A stretch of DNA of 64,000 bases from Dryomyza anilis (lineage: Eukaryota; Arthropoda; Insecta; Diptera; Dryomyzidae): assembly GCA_951804985.1 (NCBI GenBank), contig OX638131.1, positions 37,231,544 to 37,295,543 of the forward strand, given 5' to 3'. Made by a program: the position numbers and the translations under genes. The notes under the pieces are model-generated. The model was not told the DNA's origin. It saw only the letters and a list, made by a program, of their open reading frames with translations, and did no database searches. Positions 22,127 through 31,930 of the stretch are shown piece by piece (position 1 is the stretch's first letter; each line of letters opens with the position of its first letter).

Positions 22127-25100
22127 GTTAGTATTGGGTTACATGTCGTACATTGGTACAATATAACCGCATATGTTACACTTGTTAGTAATTGCAACAG
22201 ATTTGATGCCACAAATATTATTGATTGACGCTCCGAATGTAGGTCATTCAATTCTAAATAACAGAACCCACAATAAAATACAATTAATTGTTTGTATTGA
22301 TTTTTTTCATATTTTTGTTAGTTATATTTTGAGCTTTGCAATATGTATAAATTACGTATTTTAGGCAACATATGCGGTTGCCGGCTGTGGAAAATATATT
22401 TATAGTTATTTACTCATCAGAGCAATAATCTCGTAAAAATGAATGGATCATCTACGCAATTCAATAAATTAATTCAGAAACAAATTGATTTATGTCATAA
22501 AATTTATATTTTCAGGAATTAAAAGATTTCAGAATTTTATAAGAATGCTTTTTATACCCTACTCTAAAAGTGAAAGGGTATATTCAGTTTGGTACGCCGT
22601 TTGTAACACCCATAAGGAAGCATCTTCGGTATTGAAAAGTATATATATTCTTAATCATGACCTCCTGAGTCGATTTAGTATGTCTGTTTGTCTGTTGAAA
22701 TCACGATAACAGAAAAAATAGAAGAGCTAGAGCAATGAAACTTTAGATTTAGATTACTTATATATCTAAGCTGTCTGAACAAGAAAATTGGCATGATCGG
22801 TCTATTGTGACCTGAGAACCGACCACTTATGTTCATATACCTCGTATAAAATTTATATCTACAGATCAATTTTACTGTATACGTGCTTAGGAAAACTTTT
22901 TATGGTCAAATATATATTGACTCATGCTCAAATACATGAAATTAATGATTTCCGGCGAAACGACTTGTGGTTCCGAAAAAAAAAGTGAAATTCGGTACAC
23001 CTACCCATTTGTAAATATGGGTATCAAATGAATGGAAATTCTTCAGCGATTGAAAGTATGTAGTTATTTTCAGGATTCGTATACCCTGGTGACCTATATA
23101 CCACTTTTAATGGTAACCACACATATGTGTAGGGTATTTATAGTCGGCTTAGACCGACTATAATTTTGATAATCCTAACTACTAAAACCTACTTTAAAAT
23201 TTTCCATGTGATCTAACCTTCCCAACTGGTTTTATTTGAAACTGTAATATTTCAGAATTGTAATATAAAAAAGAATGGTGGATGTTTTTTAAATTTAACT
23301 GTATTATAAGTATTATAGTGAAAATATTTATAGTTTTAAAAAATCCAAAAAAAAATTGAGTGCTTATTTAAAAAAATCACAAATTCACAGATAAAATAAC
23401 CTACGTTAATATAGCATCCGATATTAATAATAATAATAATAATAGTTTGGCGCTACAGTCCTGTACAGAACTTGGGCCGAGCTCTCTCACCATTTTGAGC
23501 TGTGCGTGTTATATTTGTACTCAAAGTGGTGGGACCTACAGTTTATTGCCGAATCCGAACGGCGGGTGAGAGCTTTTCATAGGCAATGTTTTAGCCCCAG
23601 TCCAGGCTTGAACCGGGGACCTTTCGACTCGCAGTCCAACGCACTAACCACTGAGCTACCGCGGCTACATATTACGATATTAATTGCATTCATTAATCAA
23701 TCCAGCAATTAAATTCACTAATTTAATGAAAACATATGCTTGCTTCGTTAAATCAGCTATTCCGTTTGCCAATATGAACAGGCAGAATAGAGTTGTTGCG
23801 CCAACCAACTCTTTGCACAACCAACTTATTCGGTTCTCTCATCGTCTTAGTCGGTTGTTATAATGAAAAGAGTTGTAGTTTATACTGCAACCAATTTCGA
23901 ATTGTTTTAGAACTATTTAGTACAGATTTAGAACCATTAGGAGTGTGTACTAATATTTTAAGTGTATAGGCTAATATGGCAGTTTCGCCAGCAAATGTGC
24001 AAACCATTCGATTTAATCGAATGAAGTTAGTCGGTACAAATAACTTTTTCAATCTTTCAACCTCATGTCAAAAGAGAATTTTTCTGTGTAAATATTTGAA
24101 CGTCAATGCAGCAAAACAACTTAGTCGGCACAGTTTTAGCAAATATAATTGCTGAAATTGAACCGACTAATTAATTTGCTGCATTGACATACAAATCTTC
24201 ATGTTAGCAAACGGAATTGCTGATTTAACGAAGAATAGCAAATGTTTTCATTAAATTAGTGAATTTCATTGCTGCATTGATTAATGAATGCAATTAATAT
24301 CGTTTGCTATATTTATGTCGATTATTTTTTTAGTTGGCGCAGACTAAATTATTTGCTTCCATAATGAAGAATAGCAAATGTTTTCATTAAATTAGTGAAT
24401 TTTATTGCAGGATTGATTAATAAATGCAACCGATATCGGTTGTTATATTTATGTCGATTATTTTTTTCTGTGTAGTCATGCATGTAAAAGACTTTTCATC
24501 AAGGATACCTTTAATGCTTGTCATATGCAATTGCATTGTTGATTTACACGAATGAAATGGCCTTTATGAAATCGGAAATATCCATGTCGTTAATAATGTC
24601 AATCGGATTGTGCTCAGAATTTCGGATTTCATATAAATATTTCATTTTTTTTTCGAATGGTGAAATGGGTGTTATATTCAAAAGTATATAAATTGAATTT
24701 TGACGATTAAAACGAGAACCAAAATTATGTTGTTGAAAGGGCATATTTTAGAAAGTAGAGCATATACAAATAAGTTAGTAATTTTGATTATTAGTTTTGA
24801 TCATTTTCTAAATAATCATTAAATACTAATAAAATAATCTAAAAACTGCCTAAAAGAATTTAAAATTTTGAATTGTGATCTACCTATTGGTGAAAATTTG
24901 ACAACGGTAACGCTTCGGATTTGAATGAAATATTGGGAACTAGTAATATAGGTGGACCTCATTAAAACCTGTTAAGGAGGATGGGCTAGTATGCCGTGTG
25001 CTCGAGATATTGGGGTCCAAATATGGCAAATTCGACCTCGTAGACTTGTATTGAATTATTTATAACTTCTATTAGAGTGGCTCAATTGTAAACGACTATA

Positions 25101-28100
25101 ACTGCTTTTTGAAAGTATTTTTTAAGAACTTTATAATACAGGTATTTATTTTGGTAAAATTAATTTTTGTAACCAACATTTTTTAATTTTAAAAACGTTT
25201 TTGTGATTTCTGAAAAATAGACAGTTTCTATTTTTATTTTTGTTTTTCTATTATTAAATGAAAGTTTGTCTCTTTTTTCCAAACAAATGATGTATAAACG
25301 AAAATGGGATTATTGCGTATTAAATATATCTATACCTATACGTACTGAAATCGAAAAATGATGAAATTATAAGTGACGTAAATTGTGATAACAAACAAAA
25401 TTCCATATATACTGCTGCTCAACATGTAGCTGTTTCATTTTATTAATAAAGAATGTATTTTATTCTCGCCAAGAATAGATCTGTCTGTATGTTTTCGCCA
25501 ACGAACGCCTCAGTCAAGAGTTGATGTTTATTCCGGCGCTAAGTAGCCAATATTGGCGCTTCATCACCTACACTCTGCTGCATGCGGATCTCATGCATTT
25601 ATGGCTCAATATAAGTTTACAGGTAAGCAACTAAAAATATATTTATTTGCTGAAATCAATAATGCAAAATAGTTGAATAAAATTATTATTACAAAATTGG
25701 AAAATAACAAAAAAGTATAACTTTGGCTTATTATATAACGAAATAAAATCAGTGGATTTTTATTTTTAGTATATTTAAAATATATTACATCAATTTTCAA
25801 TAAAAAAAACGCATTCCAAAATATTCACTACATCAAAAGATACAAAGTTTGGCCGAAGAAAAACGTTTCTGAACCACTATCCCTGGTAGAAATTTGCCCG
25901 ATGCGCCATCGGGAAATGATCGGGTTTTCGTTGGGTAAGTCCTATTAGAGAAAATATGATCATTGCCTTTGCATGCCCTTATCATGCTTACCATACCAGG
26001 GTTTGCATTATCTAAATAGTCAATGTTCCCGATCATAGCTACATTATTTGTTCCTCACAACGAAATGACATCAGACAATGATCGAGATTTAATGAGAGAA
26101 ACCATATTATGCTCGAGCTCTGACAAGGCAATTGTCGGGTAAATAATAAAATGGGGAATTGCCCGATCAGTACAAGATCATGGCCTGAGGACACTGCTTT
26201 ACAAGGACATTATGGGCCTCGTCATATCCCGATCATCTGAAATAATGACATGATCACTTCATGACCATGGCCCTACCAAAATTTCTACTAGGGATGCGGC
26301 GCACAATGTGCGGAAACACTCTTAAATCGGCTGAAATTTAGTATTTTTGGAATTACTAAACCGATTTAAAATATTTAAAAAGTGGTAAACAGAGAAAACT
26401 TGAGAGAACTTAAGTTTTGAAATTAGAGTTTGTATCTTTAATGGTTATAAAGATAAAAATCAGTAAATTAGAAATATTTTTCATGAAAAAATCTTTCAAA
26501 AATTGTAAAAAATCCAAAAGTTATCCGATTTTTAAATTTCTTTTGTTTAAATAAAGCTTACATTGAGATGTAAAGAAAATGTGCTTACATGAGAAAATAT
26601 CTTGATTAGTTTTAAAGATATAGACGGGAACATGATTTTTTTTTTTACTTTTGAAGACTTTACTTTACATTTTTATACATAGATTGTACATTATGTCATG
26701 AAATGAAAATATTTGTACGGGACTTTTATAAACAATTAGCACATAAATTATAAACTGAAAACCGTTTTTAAATATCTCAAGTGGTTTAATAATAATAGTT
26801 TGGCACTACAGCTCTATAAGAACTTAGGCCGAGCTCTCTCACCATTTTGAGCTGTGCGTGTTATATTTGTACTCAAAGTGGTGGGGCCTACAGTTTATTG
26901 CCGAATCCGAACGGCGGGAGAGGGCTTTTCATAGGCAATTTTTTACTCTCGTAGGTTTGCCATTTACTGACGAGAGGTAGCGCGGTATAGAAAAAATGTT
27001 TCTATGAAAAGATGTTGTAAGCCCCAGTCCAGGCTTGAACCGGGGACTTTTCGGCTCGCAGTTCAACGCACTAACCACTGAGCTACCGTGGTTTAGTAAA
27101 TATAAAATTGGAAATTCGATTTTTTTTTTATTTTCCATTTTTTAATATTTTATGGAAAATTGGACTTTTACGCAAATATCCGTAAGTATTTTTTTTTTTT
27201 TGAGTAACAAGTACTTTTGTTATATTTTTTTATAGATAACAATCTTTTAAATGATAAAACTTATCCAAAATATATTTAACCAATCTGGCAACACTAATCA
27301 AAGTTCAAGTTTTTATTTTTTTTTTACTACGACCCACTACAGAAAAGTTAGTTCTCAATGTAGCCTTTTCATAAACAAAAGAATTTTAAAAATCGGATAA
27401 TTTTTGGATATTTTACAATTTTTGAAAGATTTTTGAAGAAAAAAAATCAAATTTACTGATTTTTATCTCCATAATCATTAAAGATACAAACTTTAATTTC
27501 AAAACTTAAGTTTCCTCAAGTTTTCTCTATATAACACTTTTAAAATTTTTTAAATCGGTTGAATGGTTACAAAAATACTGAATTTCACCCGATTTAAGAG
27601 CGTTTCCGCACACTGTGCGGCTTCCGAAAATGCTTTCTATAAAATATTTTGTTAGTCCCAGTAATTTTATAAATTTTATAAAATACCTAAGACCGTTTTG
27701 GAATTCAGATGTTTAAATGTTTTTTTTTATTACTTACACATATTTTTTGAAGCTACAGATAAATTTTGCATCCTTAATACAACATTTTAAAGCACTTTAA
27801 ATCTCTTTTCCCAAAGATCCTGATCGGATTTAGCTTGGAGTATGAACAAGGTCATTGGAAGGTGGTGCTTATTTATATTGCTGGCGGTTGTTCCGGCTCA
27901 TTGGCCACGTTTTTCTTCCAGCCACAACTGTCGCTGCTGGGTGCCTCGGCCGGCGTCTATAGTCTGCTCATCAGCCACATTCCACATTTGGTTAAGGTGA
28001 AATGAAGCGTGCCATTCCGTTATGCATACTCGTTTTTAATCATTTTCAATTAGTGTTTTTTTGATTATCACCAATATATGTTTTATTTTTTTTTAGAATT

Positions 28101-28339
28101 TTACGCAACTGCCGTTCAGTTATTTTCGTATCGTTGCGCTGGTCGTCTTGTGCCTGAGCGATGCCGCCTTTACTGCCTTCCATGTGCTGGTCAATCACAA
28201 TGAAAATCCACGTATTTGTCTGGATGCGCATATAGCGGGCGGTATGACTGGATTTCTGTTGGGGTTCCTAATCTATGCCAAACGTGCGAATAGCAATTGG
28301 ACGACGAAGACATCAAAAAAAGAAGTGCATTTTATATAG
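21848..28339 (+). CDS. Rhomboid-family intramembrane serine protease (four exons)
   Basis: Joined exons 21848-22126, 25479-25622, 27817-27996 and 28097-28339 give 281 residues; all three introns are phase 0 with GT-AG ends. After a cytoplasmic N-terminus of about 80 residues, the first membrane segment (83-100) is split by intron 1. The loop carries the conserved W119-R120. H133-xxx-N137 lies in segment 2, the catalytic Ser185 in GASAG (183-187) in segment 4, and the catalytic His246 in AHIAGG in segment 6. These residues define an active rhomboid serine protease, which cleaves type I membrane proteins such as EGF-family precursors in flies. The protein stops about 17 residues after segment 6 with a basic tail, so the seventh segment of Drosophila Rhomboid-1 is absent. 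The GASGG consensus reads GASAG. Orthology to a particular Drosophila rhomboid is open; the short length favours a minor paralogue. Confidence 0.9.
22550..23165 (+). repeat. Interspersed repeat R copy in rhomboid intron 1
   Basis: It starts tataccctactctaaaagtg, has GTCTGTTTGTCTGTTGAAAT and ends gtagggtatttatagtcgg..gaccgactata. Confidence 0.75.
23386..24475. mobile_element. Foldback family C with a SINE inserted in its left arm
   Basis: The right arm (about 24206-24302, containing AATAGCAAATGTTTTCATTA and GTGAATTTCATTGCTGCATT) is the inverted partner of 23682-23770. Beyond the SINE the left arm continues outward (AATATAGCATCCGATATTAA) to cacag at about 23386. A second partial right-arm copy follows at 24362-24475, ending ttctgtgtag. 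Another right-arm fragment is at 58684-58795. Arms are about 100-150 bp; no protein is encoded. It lies in rhomboid intron 1. Confidence 0.7.
23428..23674 (-). mobile_element. tRNA-derived SINE, copy 4 (internally deleted)
   Basis: Flanked by a 9-bp direct repeat cgatattaa (23419-23427 and 23675-23683). It lacks about 90 bp of body between GGCAATGTTTT and AGCCCCAGTCC. The tRNA-like head is intact on the minus strand. Confidence 0.88.
25479..25622 (+). CDS. Rhomboid exon 2
   Basis: 48 residues from ICLYVFANERLSQELMF to LNISLQ. The acceptor is ..AAGAATAG|ATC and the donor CAG|GTAAGC, both phase 0. It carries the WRFITYTLLH stretch and the HxxxN motif. Confidence 0.88.
25880..26295. mobile_element. 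MITE with TCCCTGGTAGAAATTT termini
   Basis: The left end reads ccctggtagaaatttgcccg and the right end aaaatttctactagggat, imperfect inverted repeats of about 18 bp. The interior is unusually GC-rich for the region, with repeated CCCGATC/GATCATGG words. It sits in rhomboid intron 2, directly against the large hairpin. Confidence 0.65.
26297..27621. mobile_element. Large hairpin (foldback) element, split by a SINE
   Basis: The left arm starts gcggcgcacaatgtgcggaa and the right arm ends ttccgcacactgtgcggc. The arms pair over roughly 330 bp; for example AAATTTCTTTTGTTTA near 26540 matches the inverse of AAACAAAAGAATTTTA near 27380. The centre holds the SINE at 26789-27087. Without the SINE it would be about 1 kb. 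It lies within rhomboid intron 2 and would form a long double-stranded stem in the unspliced transcript. Confidence 0.8.
26789..27087 (-). mobile_element. tRNA-derived SINE, copy 5
   Basis: Minus-strand copy with head and tail, flanked by the 8-bp direct repeat gtggttta (26781-26788 and 27088-27095). It is inserted in the loop of the hairpin. Confidence 0.85.
27817..27996 (+). CDS. Rhomboid exon 3
   Basis: 60 residues from ILIGFSLEYEQGHWKV to ISHIPHLVK, with the GASAGVY catalytic serine motif. The acceptor is TTCCCAAAG|ATC and the donor AAG|GTGAAA, phase 0. Confidence 0.9.
28097..28339 (+). CDS. Rhomboid exon 4
   Basis: 80 residues plus TAG, from NFTQLPFSYF to KKEVHFI, with DAHIAGGMTG. The acceptor has a long T tract (TTTTTTTTTTAG|AAT), and the 100-bp intron before it is of usual fly size. 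Confidence 0.9.
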   Translation, partial: NFTQLPFSYFRIVALVVLCLSDAAFTAFHVLVNHNENPRICLDAHIAGGMTGFLLGFLIYAKRANSNWTTKTSKKEVHFI

Positions 28340-29504
28340 GCTAGGTTTTCTTAAATAATTTATTTATTCTAATAGTTAATATATATTTTTTTAATTATTT
28401 ATTTAATTATATATATATTTCTTTATTTATTTTATATTGATTTTTTATTTATTTATTTATTTTTTTAGTATAATTTTAAATGATTGTCATTAATTTATAA
28501 AATTAAATTTTGTTGTTTAGTGTAAAGGTGTTGAAATTAGTTCAACGACTTCACCCACCATTTTCATATTAAATATATTTATCCATGTAATTATTTTTAT
28601 TGATTACCTTTTAAATTGATACAACTCTATATATGTCAAAGTGACAAATGTCTTTTGGTAGTATGTGTATTATTATGGATTGGTAATAAAAATAATCGCA
28701 GCCAATCATTCACTAAGGTGCTACATAATTGACTAACATCCCAGTAGGAATTATCGTCAATAATTCATTAATGGTACCTCTACATCGATGACCGATAGGC
28801 ATATCCCCTGCCTAGAATTGAAGATATTTTCTTTTCAGCGAAAAATATGTTAATATGATCGAAATAAATGTCGAAATTTTAAAAACTTTTCAACGTCGTA
28901 ACAAATTCTGCAAAAGTTTATTCAATATATATTTTTTCATATTTTTGACATTTCTTGAATACGGCAATTATTGTTCTATATTTTTATCTTCGGTATTTTT
29001 AATGTCCACATTTTATTTTTCATTTGCCGTACCAGAAATTATGATTATTGTAGACATAATAATTTGAACGTGTAAAAAAACATTATTATTTTAAAGTTCT
29101 ATTTTTCCCGATTTTTGAAGAAAAAATTGTTTTTTTTTTCGGAATTATGATCAGAAAATATGTTATGTGAAGTAATATGATAACGATTATAATTTTAATA
29201 AATATTTAAAATTATTTCTCAATATCGATTTTTATTTTTAAATTTCAACCACTAAATCACAAGTCCTGTCACTGTTTAATTATTTCTGCAACATAACTTA
29301 CCAGTTGAAAATCACTGTAATTAGTCGAAAAGTACTGGGATAGAACTTGTCTATCATTGTAAATTAGAAAAGAAAAATAGGGTTATCGGATACTAAATTT
29401 TGCAAAAAATCAATGACAAAGTAAACATTTTTATTTTTGTAAATTTCATCTTTAAGTACATTGTAAAAAGGAAAGACATGATGCGATTCGAAAATATGGT
29501 ATAC
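28340..29504. other. 3' flank of the rhomboid gene
   Basis: AT-rich DNA with TTTATTTATT runs just after the stop. The first AATAAA is at 28685-28690, which would give a 3' untranslated region of about 350 bases. The frame at 28855-29067 has no recognisable content. Nothing else is supported. Confidence 0.4.
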
Positions 29505-29513
29505 TATTGGAAA

Positions 29514-29819
29514 AAGTGTCGGTAGCTAAAGGTTAGTGCGTTGGACTGCGAGTCGAAAGGTCCCAGGTAAGTCTGGACTGGGGCTAACAACATCTTTTCA
29601 TAGAAACATTTTTCTATGCGACGCTACCTCTCGGCAGTAAATGGCAAACCTACGAGAGTAAAACATTGCCTATGAAAAGTTCTCATCAGCCGTTCGGATT
29701 CGGCATTAAACTGTAGGTCCCACCACTTTTAGTAAAAAATATAACACGCACAGCTCAAAATGGTGAAAGAGCACGGCCTAAGTTCTTGTAGGACTGTAGC
29801 GGAAAACTATTATTATTAT
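29514..29819 (+). mobile_element. tRNA-derived SINE, copy 6
   Basis: Plus-strand copy with a damaged A box (GGTAGCTAAAGGTTAG) and a damaged B box, and a TTATTATTATT tail. It is flanked by the 9-bp direct repeat tattggaaa (29505-29513 and 29820-29828). Confidence 0.85.
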
Positions 29820-30029
29820 TATTGGAAATAGTTAATTGTCTAATACATGAGTGAAAAATAGATATTCATTTATCAATAGATTATACTTTATAACCAATTT
29901 TCTTGACTAGGTTGTGTTAGTAATATGGATTTCTTAAACACCCTGTATCTTAAACTGGGTGAAAAATTAGGCATTTTTAAAATTTAGAGTCATAAAATAC
30001 CTCCAGAATTATTGACATCGATGAACCAA

Positions 30030-31010
30030 AAACCTTGTATATATTCTTGTGCAGCATGACATACTTAGTCGATTCGTTTCATCTTTTGAAATCACGATTA
30101 CAGAAAAACAGGAAGGGATAGACTAATGGAACTGCTAATTTAGATTACTCATATAAAACGCTCTGATCGGTCCATTTTGAGCTATGAACCAACCACTTCT
30201 GTTCAAATATCTCATATAAAACTAAAAGGTGAATATTAATTTGTACCAGCGTAAGTGCACTTTTTTTTGGTCAAATATATATTGAATTATGCTCAAATAT
30301 ATAAAAATAATGTTTTCCTGCAAACTGACTTTACATGTATGAATTGCAGGCTGGACAACGTGGCCAATGCTTAGCCATGTATTGTTTAAAAAGTCTCTAT
30401 TTATAAGTCTTCGCCCAGATTTGTCTGTCAAGTTGATATTCAGTGATTGATCTATATGGCATTGTACTGAAAAAATACATTTAAATGTCCATTGTCTATT
30501 ATAAATGGAAACCAGACAATAAAATAGTTTTTTTATTTTTTTTATTAAATCATTCTTTTAGATTAGGAAAACTTTCCATGCGAGAAATGGCCCCTAGATA
30601 TCGTCCCATGGCTTAACCAGACTTGGTCCAGAGTTGAGTACTACTGGAGTAAGTAGGACAAACTTGTGGCGATTGTTTTACTACAGGGGTCGTGGCTCCA
30701 TAAAAAAAAAATAAAAATTCGGTACTCGTACATATAGGAACTCAAATGATGGAAATTCTTTAGCGATTGAAAGTTTTTTTTTACAAATTAACCAACGATC
30801 AGGGGATGCTCAGGTTCATGCAATGCATAGTGTTGGAAAGTATTATAGGTTAGAGGGAGGGATGAAAGATGGAGTAGTGTCGGTGAATGTTTTTGGTTTT
30901 GAATTTGTCAATATCAAAAATGTTGGAAAAACAGACGGAAAAACAAATCACAGCAACTATCACAATTGTCCCACATCAAAATTTGTCATGTGACCTAGCC
31001 TTCCTTAATG
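30030..31010 (+). repeat. Interspersed repeat R, rearranged copy
   Basis: It carries AGTCGATTCGTTTCATCTTTTGAAATCACG-like and GATGGAAATTCTTTAGCGATTG phrases that match 22680-23060, but expanded by unrelated sequence and without a clean end. Confidence 0.5.
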
Positions 31011-31349
31011 GTTGATACTTAATTTATAACTCTTAATATTTTCTTAATATATTTGCAGAATTCATTAAATCGTGGCTATGGACTAGGTCCTACTGATATG
31101 AACATTAATTGTGTTCAATTAAATGCATTGAATTTTCATGTGATAAATTTCAATTAAAAGTTTAGCACTTTAAATTCGTCAAACCTTTAACTTAATAACG
31201 CGAATTTTAAAATTTAAATAGCTTTCACAAATAATTTTTTGTTTGAAGATCAATAAATATTGATATGAGTGGCCGGTAAGGGTTGTGGTTAAAAAAATAA
31301 TTTTAGAAAAGTGAGTATAAAATGGAATACCAAAAATATTTTACTATTT

Positions 31350-31775
31350 CACCAACAATTTCACCAACTACCAGGATTCATCATATTGATGAAAATTCAT
31401 TCATGAAATTAAAATCGTATTTTTTATGTGTTTTTAATTTTTAAAAATTGGTCTCCATTTACACATTTACGTATTTATAAGTCTTAAAGGATTTATAATA
31501 TTTAATTGCTAATTATTCGAAGACTCCATTTCATCATATTAAAGAAAAAGTGACATCATAGATGAATTTTGTTTATCAAACCATATTAATTAAAATATCA
31601 TAAATCTTATAAGAATTATAAATACGTAAATGTGTAAATGGAGACAAATTTAAATTTGAAATTTGATGTTATAAAAAATATTGAAAATGAAAAACATTAA
31701 AAAAATACGATTTTAGTTCAATGAATGAAATCATCAATATGATAAATACTGGTTGTTGGTGAACATTTTTTTTTT
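31350..31775. mobile_element. Near-perfect palindromic element, about 425 bp
   Basis: Left half landmarks (CACCAACTACCAGGATTCATCATATTGATG, read in parts; AAATTAAAATCGTATTTTTT; GTCTCCATTTACACATTTACG) recur inverted in the right half (CGTAAATGTGTAAATGGAGAC; AAAAATACGATTTTAGTTCA; ATACTGGTTGTTGGTGAA). The centre is near 31550. It shares the TTCATCATATTGATGAA core with family A. Confidence 0.8.
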
Positions 31776-31930
31776 GCTGTTATTGCCTAGAAATACATTA
31801 ATTGGGCTGTTGAAAAAACAAACGACCAATGAAAAATGGCAAAAACAAAGAAGAACAGAATTTTATTTAATGAAAAATCGCAAAATTTAAGAAAACAAAA
31901 TTTGAACCAAAAAGAAAATATGGTAAAATG

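Noticed and set aside
22127..22228. Read-through extension of rhomboid exon 1
   Set aside because: The extension reaches a stop without rhomboid features, while splicing at CAG|GTTAGT joins exon 2 in phase and completes the first membrane segment.
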